Counted from the first letter of the stretch, positions 25,478-34,490 are shown. The stretch: 64,000 nucleotides of DNA from Streptomyces sp. MH60 (GCF_002939385.1 NZ_MULI01000012.1:1-64000), one strand, 5' to 3'. Notes: a model not told the origin generated them from the letters alone. Program-made: numbers and translations.

Positions 25478-26968
25478 ATGCGGGGGTTCTTCCGACAACG
25501 CCGGACCGTCTCGCCGCCGGGGCACCCGTACGACCACACGGGGCCCGGCGAGCACGCGGGACCGGGCGGGCGTACGCGCATCCTCGGCGCGCGCGGTCTG
25601 CGTGCCCGGGGCATCCGCACCGGGCTGCGCTGGAAGCTGAGCGCGGCCATCGCGCTGGTCGGCGCGCTGGTGGCGGTCGCGCTGAGCCTGGTCGTGCACA
25701 ACGCCGCCCGGGTGTCGATGCTCGACAACGCCCGTGATCTCGCCGACGACCGGGTCCTGATCGCCCAGCGCAACTACGAGCTGTCCGGGCGGCAGAACTT
25801 CCCCAACGCCCAGATCGACGACCCCGAACTGCCGCCGGAGCTGCGCCGCAAGGTCGAGGCGGGGCGGCGGGCCACGTACGTCTCCGAGCGGGCGAACGGT
25901 GTGACGGACATCTGGGCGGCCGTACCGCTCAAGGACGGGCACGTGATGTCGCTGCACTCCGGTTTCACCGACCGCAGCGCGGACATCCTCAGCGACCTGG
26001 ACCAGGCCCTGGTCATCGGTTCCATCGCGGTCGTCCTCGGCGGCAGCGCGCTGGGCGTGCTCATCGGCGGCCAGCTCTCGCGCCGGCTGCGCAAGGCCGC
26101 CGCCGCGAACCAGGTGGCCAACGGCGAGGCCGACGTCCGGGTGCGGGAGGCCATCGGCGGCGTCGTGCGGGACGAGACGGACGACGTGGCGCGCGCCGTG
26201 GACGCGATGGCGGACGCCTTGCAGCAGCGCATCGAGGCCGAGCGCCGGGTCACCGCGGACATCGCGCACGAGCTGCGCACCCCGGTGACCGGTCTGCTCA
26301 CGGCCGCCGAACTGCTGCCGCCGGGCCGGCCGACCGAGCTGGTCCTCGACCGGGCGAAGGCGATGCGCACGCTGGTCGAGGACGTCCTGGAGGTGGCGCG
26401 GCTCGACGGGGCATCGGAGCGGGCCGAGTTGCAGGACATCATGCTGGGCGACTTCGTGACCCGGCGGGTGGCGGCCAAGGACCCGGCCGTCGAGGTGCGG
26501 GTGATCCACGAGTCCGCGGTCACCACCGACCCGCGCCGCCTGGAGCGCGTGCTGTTCAACCTGCTCGCCAACGCCGCCCGGCACGGCCGCTCGCCCGTCC
26601 AGGTCAGCGTGGAGGGCCGGGTGATCCGGGTCCGCGACCACGGGCCGGGTTTCCCCGAGGACCTGCTGGCCGAGGGACCGAGCCGGTTCCGCACCGGCAG
26701 CACGGACCGGGCCGGGCGCGGGCACGGGCTGGGGCTGACCATCGCGGCGGGCCAGGCCCGGGTCCTGGGCGCCCGGCTCACCTTCCGCAACGTACGCCCG
26801 GCCGGTGCCCCCGCGCACGTACCGGCCGAGGGGGCGGTCGCCGTCCTGTGGCTGCCGGAGCACGCGCCGACCAACACGGGGAGCTACCCGATGCTGCCGG
26901 ACCGGTCGAGCGGCGGCACGTCGTCGCCGCCCCGGGAGACGTCCCCGGAGGCGTCCCGGCGGCGGTGA
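25478..26968 (+). CDS. cseC: Sensor histidine kinase CseC
   Basis: A 496-residue membrane kinase. The first transmembrane helix is at about 55-72 (AAIALVGALVAVALSLVV), with an extracytoplasmic sensor of about 100 residues, a second helix at about 178-200, and a HAMP domain. The phosphorylated His is in DIAHELRTPV (about 264). The ATPase has NLLANAARHG, DHGPGF and GRGHGLGLTIA. It senses cell-envelope damage and phosphorylates CseB. It lies 16 bp after cseB, so it is co-transcribed. The 3' end is followed by short imperfect GTGACGC repeats. Confidence 0.95.
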   Translation: MRGFFRQRRTVSPPGHPYDHTGPGEHAGPGGRTRILGARGLRARGIRTGLRWKLSAAIALVGALVAVALSLVVHNAARVSMLDNARDLADDRVLIAQRNYELSGRQNFPNAQIDDPELPPELRRKVEAGRRATYVSERANGVTDIWAAVPLKDGHVMSLHSGFTDRSADILSDLDQALVIGSIAVVLGGSALGVLIGGQLSRRLRKAAAANQVANGEADVRVREAIGGVVRDETDDVARAVDAMADALQQRIEAERRVTADIAHELRTPVTGLLTAAELLPPGRPTELVLDRAKAMRTLVEDVLEVARLDGASERAELQDIMLGDFVTRRVAAKDPAVEVRVIHESAVTTDPRRLERVLFNLLANAARHGRSPVQVSVEGRVIRVRDHGPGFPEDLLAEGPSRFRTGSTDRAGRGHGLGLTIAAGQARVLGARLTFRNVRPAGAPAHVPAEGAVAVLWLPEHAPTNTGSYPMLPDRSSGGTSSPPRETSPEASRRR

Positions 26969-27017
26969 CGCCCGGCGGCGGTGACGCACGCGGGCGTGAC
27001 GCCCGGCGGCTCGGCGG

Positions 27018-27881
27018 TCACAGCCGATCGAGTGCGGCACGCACCCGGTCGAGCCCCTGTGCCCGCCAGTGGTCCCGGTCGGGCATCTGGTCCTCCCGGC
27101 GCCAGCGCCAGGCGGAGAACAACGCCCAGTTCAGCGCGCGGCACCGGTGGACCAGTGCGGGATCGGCGCCCGCGTAGTGCCCGGCCACTTCTTCGGGCCC
27201 ATGGGCGAGGTCGAACTCGACCGGCCCGCGACAGCACGTCGCGAGGTCGATGAAGAGCGGGCCCCTGCGCGTGTTCAGGAGGTTTCCCGGGTGCGGCTCG
27301 CCGTGCAGCAGCTGGTCGCGTGTTCTGTCGGCGCCGGTCTCCGCACTCAGGCGGCCGAGTGTGTCGTGGAGGAACGCCCGGTCGGAGTCGGACAGCTCGG
27401 GTGACCGCTCCCGGTCGTCCACGCCTGCCAGCGCGACGGCCACCCGGTCGGTGAAGTGCGGGGCGTCCACGTCGATCCGGCGCAGGGCGGCATGGTGCCG
27501 CAGGAACGCGTCCGCGTAGTCGGCCGGCGCGATCTCCGGTCCCACCGGTTCGTAGTAGGTCCACAGCGAGACGGCGAAGGCGCCCCGCACCTGGACCTCC
27601 GGGTCGGCCCTCGGGTCGAGTCCGGCCACCGGAGCGTCGACGCCGGCGAGCCGGCGGGCGACCTCCACTTCGAAGGCGGCCTCGGCCAGGTGCCCCGAAG
27701 GCGCGACCCGGGCCAGGACGTCGCACGGGAGCAGGCGCAGTGCGACGCGGTCCGAGTTGTGGACGACGCGCACCTCGTCGACCCGGAGGCCCAGCTCCGA
27801 AGCCGTCGTCCGGGCGGTCTCGACCGCGCGGCGCAGTTCCGTCGGCTCCACAGCGTTCCCTTCCGTGGGTTCGGTGCCCAT
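27018..27881 (-). CDS. Aminoglycoside phosphotransferase-family kinase
   Basis: 287 residues of the APH/choline kinase fold. The catalytic loop is LLHGEPHPGNLL (usual HGDxHPGN, here with Glu replacing the catalytic Asp), and the metal-binding Asp is in PLFIDLATCCRGP. The Glu replacement may lower or abolish kinase activity, though related actinobacterial proteins with HGE are common. The substrate is unknown and resistance should not be assumed. It is the single gene between cseC and the Lrp regulator. Confidence 0.8.
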   Translation of the reverse strand: MGTEPTEGNAVEPTELRRAVETARTTASELGLRVDEVRVVHNSDRVALRLLPCDVLARVAPSGHLAEAAFEVEVARRLAGVDAPVAGLDPRADPEVQVRGAFAVSLWTYYEPVGPEIAPADYADAFLRHHAALRRIDVDAPHFTDRVAVALAGVDDRERSPELSDSDRAFLHDTLGRLSAETGADRTRDQLLHGEPHPGNLLNTRRGPLFIDLATCCRGPVEFDLAHGPEEVAGHYAGADPALVHRCRALNWALFSAWRWRREDQMPDRDHWRAQGLDRVRAALDRL

Positions 27882-27960
27882 GCTCCTGGCGCGGGCCGCC
27901 CCGGTCGAGTGGTTTTCGGGGAGGGCGGCACGGGCACCGACTGCGGCCGGACGCCGGATG

Positions 27961-28413
27961 TCACAGGGGCAGGGGGCGGGCCTCGACCAGGTTGGCCATG
28001 ACGAGGGTGGAGCTGAGGCGCTGGACGCCGGGGAGGGAGGCGAGGCGCTCGTCGTAGAGCCGCCGGTACGCCTCCAGGTCGCGGGTGACGACGCGCAGGA
28101 GGTAGTCGGGGTCGCCGAACAGCCGCTGGGCCTGGAGGACGTGCGGGATCTCGGCGACGGCCGTCTCGAAGGCGGCGACGGTCTGGCGGTCCTCGTAGCG
28201 CATGGTGACGAAGACCAGCGCCTCGAAGCCGAGGCCGAGCGCCGGGGCGTTCAGTGCCGCGTGGTAGCCGGTGATCGCCCCGGAGCGTTCCAGGGCGCGC
28301 AGCCGCCGGTGGCAGGGAGAGACGCTGAGCCGGACCCGCTCGGCGAGTTCGGTCAGGGTCTGCCGACCGTCCTTCTGCAGCTCGGCAAGAATCTTCCGGT
28401 CCACGTCATCCAT
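27961..28413 (-). CDS. Lrp/AsnC-family regulator
   Basis: A 150-residue feast/famine regulator. The N-terminal helix-turn-helix has LDRKIL-like VDRKILAELQKDGRQTLTEL and VSPCHRRLRAL. The C-terminal RAM ligand domain has FGDPDYLLRV. The ATG start is supported by GGAAGG about ten bases upstream. It is divergent from the LysE-type exporter gene 110 bp away, the usual regulator-exporter pair for amino acid efflux. Confidence 0.9.
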   Translation of the reverse strand: MDDVDRKILAELQKDGRQTLTELAERVRLSVSPCHRRLRALERSGAITGYHAALNAPALGLGFEALVFVTMRYEDRQTVAAFETAVAEIPHVLQAQRLFGDPDYLLRVVTRDLEAYRRLYDERLASLPGVQRLSSTLVMANLVEARPLPL

Positions 28414-28523
28414 AGGGGAAATCCTTCCACGCACGGGAGACGTGCGGGGAAATCTTGAAAGCACCTTTCGGACGATCTCTCCTAATCTGCCCTGGAGAGC
28501 CGGAAGAAGGGTGAGGTGGAGAC

Positions 28524-29156
28524 GTGGAGATCGCCGGCATCGGGGCCTTCTGGTCGGTGTCCTTCCTGCTGGTGCTGGTCCCCGGGGCGGACTGGGCCTA
28601 CGCGATCACCGCGGGGCTGCGTCACCGGTCGGTGCTGCCCGCCGTCGGCGGCATGCTGAGCGGTTACGTCCTGCTGACCGCCGTGGTCGCCGCGGGTCTG
28701 GCGACCGCGGTCGCCGGTTCGCCCACGGTGCTGACCGCGCTGACGGCCGCCGGGGCGGCGTATCTGATCTGGCTCGGCGCCACGACGCTGGCCCGCCCCG
28801 CCACGCCCCGTGCCGAGGACGGCGACGCGGGCGACGGCTCCGGCTCGTGGGTGGGCCGGGCGGCCCGCGGGGTCGGCATCAGCGGCCTCAATCCCAAGGC
28901 GCTGCTGCTGTTCCTCGCCCTCCTGCCGCAGTTCGCCGCCCGGGACGCCGACTGGCCCTTCGCCGCGCAGATCGTCGCCCTCGGCCTGGTGCACACGGCC
29001 AACTGCGCCGTGGTCTACACGGGCGTCGGCACCACGGCACGCCGGGTCCTGGGCGCCCGCCCGGCCATCGCCACGGCGGTGTCCCGCTTCTCGGGCGCGG
29101 CGATGATCCTGGTCGGCGCCCTGCTGCTGGTGGAGCGGCTGCTCGCCCGGGGATGA
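28524..29156 (+). CDS. LysE/RhtB-family amino acid exporter
   Basis: A 210-residue inner membrane protein with six predicted helices. It has the family N-terminal motif VLVPGADWAYAITAGL and the central ISGLNPKALLLFLALLPQF. It exports amino acids or related metabolites. A GTG start directly precedes the first helix. The divergent Lrp-type regulator is its likely controller, responding to the exported amino acid. Confidence 0.9.
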   Translation: MEIAGIGAFWSVSFLLVLVPGADWAYAITAGLRHRSVLPAVGGMLSGYVLLTAVVAAGLATAVAGSPTVLTALTAAGAAYLIWLGATTLARPATPRAEDGDAGDGSGSWVGRAARGVGISGLNPKALLLFLALLPQFAARDADWPFAAQIVALGLVHTANCAVVYTGVGTTARRVLGARPAIATAVSRFSGAAMILVGALLLVERLLARG

Positions 29157-29175
29157 GCGCACTAGTCTGACGATC

Positions 29176-29619
29176 GTGGCGGACTGGGGAATGCGGCCGG
29201 CTTCGGCGGCGGACGTCGAGGCGGTGGCCGAGTTGCGTGCCCTGGTGCTGCGGGCGGATCTGGAGCGGCTCGGGCGGTACGACGCGCAGCGGGTGCGGCA
29301 GCGACTGCGGGACGGGTTCGTCCCCGCGCACACCCGGGTGATCGAGAGGGGTGGCGCGTTCGCCGGGTGCGTGGCGCTGCGGCCGGCCGAGGACGCCCAC
29401 TGGCTGGAGCACTTCTATCTGGCCCCGCAGTCGCAGGGCGGCGGCATCGGCACGGCCGTACTGCGCGAGCTGCTGGAGCGCTGCGACCGCGAGGGCACCG
29501 TGGTCCGGTTGAACGTACTGCGGGGCAGTCCGGCGCGGCGGCTCTACGAACGGCACGGTTTCGCCGTGGAGAGCGAGGACCCGGTGGACGTGTTCATGGT
29601 GCGGGCGCCCGTAGCCTGA
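29176..29619 (+). CDS. GNAT-family N-acetyltransferase
   Basis: A 147-residue acetyltransferase. The acetyl-CoA site (motif A) is FYLAPQSQGGGIGTAVLRELL, and a later NVLRGSPARRLYERHGF forms motif B. The substrate is unknown. It lies 19 bp downstream of the LysE-type exporter and 6 bp upstream of the next small gene, suggesting one transcript. Confidence 0.88.
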   Translation: MADWGMRPASAADVEAVAELRALVLRADLERLGRYDAQRVRQRLRDGFVPAHTRVIERGGAFAGCVALRPAEDAHWLEHFYLAPQSQGGGIGTAVLRELLERCDREGTVVRLNVLRGSPARRLYERHGFAVESEDPVDVFMVRAPVA

Positions 29620-29625
29620 ATCGCC

Positions 29626-30078
29626 ATGGGCATACGCATCGAGGCAGAGGTCGCTCACCCGGTCGACGACGAGGTGGAGCGGGTGCTGGGGTTGGCCGAG
29701 GCGGTCGGCGAGCCGGTCACGGTCACGTTCGTGTGGGAGGGAGGCCGGCCCCTGCTGCACGGGGTGCTGGTGCCCGCGGCGACGCTGGCCCTCTGGGAGC
29801 ACTGGTCTCCCACCGCCTACGCGGCGGGAGACCGGGCGGAGGAGCTTGAACTGGCCCACCCCGAGGAGTTCGGTCCGTTCACGCTCTTCCGGCGCCGTGT
29901 CAGTGGGCGTACGGCGGTGGCCCGGGACGGCGTGGTGGTCGCGGAGCTGCTCGACCCCGCCGAGGCGCACTGGCTGGAGGAGAGGGCCCGCAGTGTCCGC
30001 CAGGGCTTCATGGACCCGAAGCAGAGGGCGGCGTTCGAGGAGTTCCTCGCCCGGCAGGCGGCGCGGGAGGAGCAGTAG
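29626..30078 (+). CDS. Hypothetical protein, 150 residues
   Basis: A small soluble acidic protein. A beta-rich N-terminal half (residues 1-55) is followed by a basic helical end (WLEERARSVRQGFMDPKQRAAFEEFL). There is no signal peptide, membrane helix or known motif. It lies six bases after the GNAT gene, so co-expression is likely. I do not recognise the family. Confidence 0.65.
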   Translation: MGIRIEAEVAHPVDDEVERVLGLAEAVGEPVTVTFVWEGGRPLLHGVLVPAATLALWEHWSPTAYAAGDRAEELELAHPEEFGPFTLFRRRVSGRTAVARDGVVVAELLDPAEAHWLEERARSVRQGFMDPKQRAAFEEFLARQAAREEQ

Positions 30079-30165
30079 GGGAGTGCGCGGACGGTGGGGT
30101 TCGCGTACGGCCGTCGCTGACCTGGAGAACCCGGTTGTGCCCGGCGGGGCGTTCCGCTTGGGTCC

Positions 30166-30978
30166 GTGATCGTGACTTCCCTCAGTGAACTCGTACGCCC
30201 CGACCGCTATCCCCGCTCCTCCCGCTACGACCCCGCCTGGCTGCTCGGTCTCGACATGGGGCCCCATCCGCTGTGGCTGCTGGAGGATCTCGCCGGGGGC
30301 CTGGAGCTGCGCCCGGGGATGCGGATTCTCGACCTCGGCTCCGGGAAGGGCGCGACCTCGGTGTTCCTGGCCCGTGAGTACGGCGCCGAGGTCGTCGCGG
30401 CCGACTGGTGGATCGCGGCCGAGGAGGCGGCGGCCGTGTTCGCCGAGGCGGGGGTCGGGGACCGGGTGGAGGCCGTACGGGCGGAGGCGCACGCGCTGCC
30501 GTTCGAGGAGGCGAGCTTCGACGCGATCGTGAGCGTCGACGCGTTCGAGTACTTCGGCACGGCGGACACCTACCTGCCGTACCTCGTCCGGTTCCTGCGG
30601 CCCGGTGGGCAGCTGGGCGTGGCGACTCCCGCCCTGACCCGGGAGGTGCGCGAGCTGGGGGCGATCCCGCCGCACATCAGGGAGGTGGTCGGCTGGGAGG
30701 CGATGGCCTGGCACACCGCCGAGTGGTGGCGCTTCCAGTGGGAGATCACCGGGCTGGTGGACGTCACCTCCGCGCGCCTGCAACCGGACGCCTGGCGGGA
30801 CTGGCTGCTGTGGGCCCGGGCGGGCGCCGGGTACCGGGCCGCCGGCCGGGACGCGGACGCCGGCCCGGACAACGGCGCCGGCGCCGGCGCCGACGGCGAC
30901 CGGGCCGTGATCGACATGCTGACCGCCGACCGCGGCGCGTACCTCTCCTTCGCCCTGGTCACCGCGCGCAGGCGCTGA
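30166..30978 (+). CDS. SAM-dependent methyltransferase
   Basis: A 270-residue class I methyltransferase. Motif I is MRILDLGSGKGATSVFLA near residues 52-69, with SVDAFEYFG and LRPGGQLGVA following. The Gly/Ala/Asp-rich insert near residues 225-250 is low-complexity. The substrate is unknown. A strong bidirectional terminator follows the gene. Confidence 0.85.
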   Translation: MIVTSLSELVRPDRYPRSSRYDPAWLLGLDMGPHPLWLLEDLAGGLELRPGMRILDLGSGKGATSVFLAREYGAEVVAADWWIAAEEAAAVFAEAGVGDRVEAVRAEAHALPFEEASFDAIVSVDAFEYFGTADTYLPYLVRFLRPGGQLGVATPALTREVRELGAIPPHIREVVGWEAMAWHTAEWWRFQWEITGLVDVTSARLQPDAWRDWLLWARAGAGYRAAGRDADAGPDNGAGAGADGDRAVIDMLTADRGAYLSFALVTARRR

Positions 30979-30995
30979 CACCGGACCACGGCCAC

Positions 30996-31036
30996 GACGA
31001 GGCCCCCGGGGGACACATCCACCCGGGGGCCTCGTC
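30996..31036. terminator. Bidirectional terminator between methyltransferase and MFS genes
   Basis: GACGAGGCCCCCGGG (30996-31010) and CCCGGGGGCCTCGTC (31022-31036) are perfect 15-bp complements around an 11-nt loop. It lies between two convergent genes, so it can serve both. There is no long T-run. Confidence 0.85.
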
Positions 31037-31063
31037 AGGGGCAGGCGGCGGGCCGCCGTGAGG

Positions 31064-32662
31064 TCAGACGGTCTCGGCGACCGGTGCCTTCGCCGTGGCC
31101 GGGTCGCCGCCGTCGGCCGGGGCGTCGGCCGCCTTCGGGCCCGCGCCCTTCAGCGGGACCTCCTTCACGAAGACCGCCGCGACCAGCGCGAGCACGGCCA
31201 CCGCGGCGCCGAGCAGGAACGCGCCGTGGGTACCGGCGGACACCGCGTGCTGGTAGGCGTCGCGGACCGCTGCCGGGAGCGCCTCCAGTGCGTCCGCGGT
31301 CAGCGTCGCCGACTGCTCCGTCGCCCGGGAGCCGCCCGAGGGGGCCCGCTCGGCCATGACGTCCTGGACGCGGTGGTTGAACAGCGCGCCCATGATCGCG
31401 ACGCCGAAGGAGGAGCCGAGGGTGCGGAAGAGGGTGGTGGAGGAGGACGCGACGCCCATGTCCTTCATCTCCACGCTGTTCTGCGCCACCAGCATGGTGA
31501 TCTGCATCAGGCAGCCCATGCCGAGACCGACGACGGCCATGTACAGGCCGGAGGTGAAGCGGGTGGTGTCGGTGTCCATGGTCGACAGCAGGAACAGGCC
31601 GACGGTCATCAGCGCGCCGCCCGCCACCGGGAAGATCTTGTAGCGGCCGGTGTTGGTGGTGACCCGGCCGGCGACCATCGAGGTGACGAGCATCGCGCCC
31701 AGCATGGGCAGGAGCAGCAGTCCGGAGTTGGTGGCGGACGCGCCCTGCACCGACTGCTGGTACAGCGGCAGGAAGAGGGTGGCGCCGAACATCACGAAGC
31801 CGACGATGAAGCCGATGAAGGACATCAGCGTGAAGTTGCGGCTGCGGAAGATGTGCAGCGGCACGACCGGCTCCGCGGCCTTGGTCTGCCAGAACACGAA
31901 CCCGACCAGCGCGGCGACGCCGATGCCGATCAGCTCCATGATCCGCGCGGAGCTCCAGGCGTACTCAGTGCCGCCCCAGGTGGTGACGAGCACGATGGCG
32001 GTGATGCCGATGCTGAGCAGTGCCGCGCCCAGGTAGTCGATCCGGGCCTCGCTGCGCTTCTTCGGCAGGTGCAGTACGGCGCTGATGGCGACCAGCGCGA
32101 CCAGGCCGAGCGGCAGGTTGATGTAGAAGGACCAGCGCCAGCCCCAGTGGTCGGTGATGGTGCCGCCGACCAGCGGTCCGCCGATCATCGCCAGCGCCAT
32201 GACGCCGGCCATCATGCCCTGGTACTTGCCGCGCTCCCTGGGCGGTATCAGGTCGCCGATGATCGCCATGACGCCGACCATCAGACCGCCGGCGCCCAGG
32301 CCCTGGATGGCGCGGAAGCCGATGAGCTGGCCCATGTCCTGGGCCATGCCGCTGAGCGCCGAGCCGACCAGGAAGATCACGATCGACGTCATGAAGACGC
32401 CCTTGCGCCCGTACATGTCGCCGAGCTTGCCCCACAGCGGGGTGGAGGCCGCGGTGGCGAGGGTGTAGGCGGTGACGACCCAGGAGAGGTGCTCCAGGCC
32501 GCCCAGTTCACCCACGATCGTCGGCATCGCGGTGCCGATGATCATGTTGTCGAGCATCGCGAGCATCATCGCGATCATGAGGGCGAGCAGGACGACCCGC
32601 ACACTCCTCGGCTGCTTGCCGGCGCCGGCCTCGGCGGCCACCGCCTCCGTTTTCTCGGCCAT
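31064..32662 (-). CDS. MFS drug exporter, DHA2 (14-helix, EmrB/QacA-type)
   Basis: A 532-residue transporter with about 14 membrane helices. It has motif C-like ALAMIGGPLVGGTITD and motif A-like GKLGDMYGRKGVF. It most likely expels toxic compounds by proton antiport. The start ATGGCCGAGAAA is supported by a GGGAG site, and the N-terminal extension from a further upstream start is dropped. The divergent TetR gene, and an operator in the spacer of the candidate exporter promoter, indicate substrate-induced expression. Confidence 0.92.
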   Translation of the reverse strand: MAEKTEAVAAEAGAGKQPRSVRVVLLALMIAMMLAMLDNMIIGTAMPTIVGELGGLEHLSWVVTAYTLATAASTPLWGKLGDMYGRKGVFMTSIVIFLVGSALSGMAQDMGQLIGFRAIQGLGAGGLMVGVMAIIGDLIPPRERGKYQGMMAGVMALAMIGGPLVGGTITDHWGWRWSFYINLPLGLVALVAISAVLHLPKKRSEARIDYLGAALLSIGITAIVLVTTWGGTEYAWSSARIMELIGIGVAALVGFVFWQTKAAEPVVPLHIFRSRNFTLMSFIGFIVGFVMFGATLFLPLYQQSVQGASATNSGLLLLPMLGAMLVTSMVAGRVTTNTGRYKIFPVAGGALMTVGLFLLSTMDTDTTRFTSGLYMAVVGLGMGCLMQITMLVAQNSVEMKDMGVASSSTTLFRTLGSSFGVAIMGALFNHRVQDVMAERAPSGGSRATEQSATLTADALEALPAAVRDAYQHAVSAGTHGAFLLGAAVAVLALVAAVFVKEVPLKGAGPKAADAPADGGDPATAKAPVAETV

Positions 32663-32698
32663 CTCTCCCACTCCCCCAGCTACCGCTGTGCCACTTGC

Positions 32699-32727
32699 CA
32701 CTTACTTGCCGCCCGGCAAGCTGTCTA
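32699..32727 (-). promoter_or_regulatory. Exporter promoter with TetR-type operator in the spacer
   Basis: On the minus strand TAGACA, then a 17-bp spacer, then TAAGTG form a promoter. The palindrome CTTGCCG-CC-CGGCAAG (32705-32720) occupies the spacer almost exactly. A related half-site pair, CTTACTTG (32701-32708) and CAAGTAAG (32763-32770), spans towards the TetR start. This matches autoregulation by the divergent TetR protein. Confidence 0.65.
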
Positions 32728-32821
32728 CACTGGGGAAGGTAGTCGCGTAACTAGCCGGGCGTCAAGTAAGTTTTTCGGAATGTGCGCGGGGCAGGAGGTG
32801 CGTAGGAGGATGGGCGGCACA

Positions 32822-33409
32822 ATGAACGGCACCAGGCAGCAGCGACGCCGCGGGGACACCCGCCAGCGCATCCAGGACGTGGCGCTCGAGCTCTTCGCGG
32901 AGCAGGGGTACGAGAAGACCTCCCTGCGCGAGATCGCCGAGCGCCTGGACGTCACCAAGGCCGCGCTCTACTACCACTTCAAGACCAAGGAAGAGATCCT
33001 CGTCAGCATCTTCGAGGACCTCTCCCGGCCGCTGGAGGACCTGATCGACTGGGGCCGGGAGCAGCCGCACACCCTGGAGACGAAGCAGGAGATCGTCCGC
33101 CGCTACAGCGAGGCGCTGGCCGGCGCGACACCGCTGTTCCGCTTCATGCAGGAGAACCAGGCGACGGTGCGGGACCTGCGCATCGGCGAGCTGTTCAAGA
33201 ACCGGATGTTCGGCCTGCGCGACATCCTCATGGACCCGGACGCGGACCTGACCGACCAGGTCCGCTGCATCACCGCGCTGTTCACGCTGCACGCCGGGAT
33301 GTTCGTGCTCCGGGACCTCGAAGGCGACCCCGAGGAACAGCGTGCTGCCGTTCTCGAGGTCGCCATCGATCTGGTCACCCAGGCCCACCGGGGAGCCGGG
33401 GGCGCATAG
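32822..33409 (+). CDS. TetR-family repressor of the MFS exporter
   Basis: About 195 residues. The helix-turn-helix spans residues about 14-60 (LREIAERLDVTKAALYYHFKTKEEIL), and the C-terminal helical domain is of the common TetR_N/C type. Three starts are in frame (32780, 32810, 32822); two AGGAGG motifs upstream support either 32810 or 32822. It is divergent from the exporter, and inverted repeats lie between the two genes. Confidence 0.88.
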   Translation: MNGTRQQRRRGDTRQRIQDVALELFAEQGYEKTSLREIAERLDVTKAALYYHFKTKEEILVSIFEDLSRPLEDLIDWGREQPHTLETKQEIVRRYSEALAGATPLFRFMQENQATVRDLRIGELFKNRMFGLRDILMDPDADLTDQVRCITALFTLHAGMFVLRDLEGDPEEQRAAVLEVAIDLVTQAHRGAGGA

Positions 33410-33417
33410 CCCGTCCG

Positions 33418-34104
33418 TCAGACGGTCACGCCCTTGCCGCGCAGGAAGGCGACCGGGTCCACGGCCGAGCCGTAGTTCGGGGTGGTGCGGATCTCGAAGT
33501 GCAGGTGCGGACCGCTGGAGTTGCCGGTGTTGCCGGACTTGGCGATCGACTGGCCGGTCTTCACGATCTGGCCGATCTTCACGTTGATCCTGGACAGGTG
33601 CGCGTACTGGGAGTACGTGCCGTTGCCGTGCTTGATGACGATCGCGTTGCCGTAGGCGGGGCCGTCACCGGCGCCGTTGCCGCCGGCCTTGACCACGGTG
33701 CCGCCGTGGGCGGCGACGACGTTGGTGCCGATCGGCACGGCGAAGTCCTGGCCGCTGTGCTTGTGCGCCCACATGCCGCCGTTCTGGGCGAAGCTGGCGC
33801 TCAGCTCGTACTTCTTGACCGGGTCGACCCAGGAGGCGGCCTTCTTCTTGGTGGCCGTCTTCTTGGCGGTGGTGCTCTTCTCGGCGCTCGCGGCGGCCTT
33901 CTCGGCCTTCGCCGCCTTGGCCTGCGCCGCGGCCTGGGCCTCTACGGCGCTCGCGGCGGCGGTGGTGCTGGGGGCCGCCGTGGTGCCGGTGGCGGCCGCG
34001 ACCCCGGCTCCCAGTGCGACCGAGGCTCCGAGGCCGGCGGCCATCACCGCGGCGCGGGTGCGGATGGTCGTACGGGAAGAACGGGACGTGACACGCGGAA
34101 ACAT
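33418..34104 (-). CDS. Secreted M23-family peptidoglycan endopeptidase
   Basis: A 228-residue exported zinc metallopeptidase (LytM/M23). The signal peptide (about 1-40) is followed by an Ala/Lys-rich helical linker (residues 50-90). The catalytic domain has the HSGQD zinc motif and HLHFE; the middle AHGGTVVKAG and YSQYAHLS are also conserved. The likely role is cell-wall remodelling during growth or germination. A candidate c-di-AMP riboswitch precedes it, as in several Streptomyces wall hydrolase genes. It is convergent with the TetR gene. Confidence 0.92.
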   Translation of the reverse strand: MFPRVTSRSSRTTIRTRAAVMAAGLGASVALGAGVAAATGTTAAPSTTAAASAVEAQAAAQAKAAKAEKAAASAEKSTTAKKTATKKKAASWVDPVKKYELSASFAQNGGMWAHKHSGQDFAVPIGTNVVAAHGGTVVKAGGNGAGDGPAYGNAIVIKHGNGTYSQYAHLSRINVKIGQIVKTGQSIAKSGNTGNSSGPHLHFEIRTTPNYGSAVDPVAFLRGKGVTV

Positions 34105-34111
34105 TCGAACC

Positions 34112-34230
34112 TCATGGGGACGGGTGCAGAGGAATGCCCACCGGCGGGACGCACCAGGCGCTCACCGGGCGGGCTCAACCTTGGTAACCCGGCGACCCCG
34201 AACCGCACAAAGGTGTGACCTACGACCGTA
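34112..34230 (-). promoter_or_regulatory. Candidate c-di-AMP (ydaO/yuaA-type) riboswitch before the M23 peptidase
   Basis: On the minus strand the 5' UTR carries CGCCGGGTTACCAAGGTTGA, a CCGGTGAGCG segment, CCGCCGGTGGGCATTCC and GCACCCGTCC. I recall this pattern from c-di-AMP riboswitches preceding Streptomyces resuscitation and wall-hydrolase genes. It ends about ten bases before the GAGG ribosome site of the M23 gene. From 34231 to 34490 I see no gene; it is the divergent spacer. A covariance-model search was not possible here. Confidence 0.6.
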
Positions 34231-34490
34231 TTTAGTACTTCGGAGTGAAACTTCATGACCCTCACCAGAACGGCCATTTTGGACAAAACCAGCTCAGAGC
34301 CCCGGAAAGCCCCCACTCAACTGCTCCGGTATGTCCGTTTTCGTAGTTCTTGTGGCGGCCACTATTCCCCGTAGTACACCCCGATCGGCCTGTGCGGCAC
34401 ATCACCGGCCGCCCTGACCGAAGGGCCGGTGAATGTGACGGGGGCTACTCCCGTCCCGGCTAACCCGCCCCCCGCGCAAGGGGGTTCACC

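Noticed and set aside
26969..27017. GTGACGC direct repeats after cseC as a terminator
   Set aside because: They are direct, imperfect repeats with no clear stem-loop.
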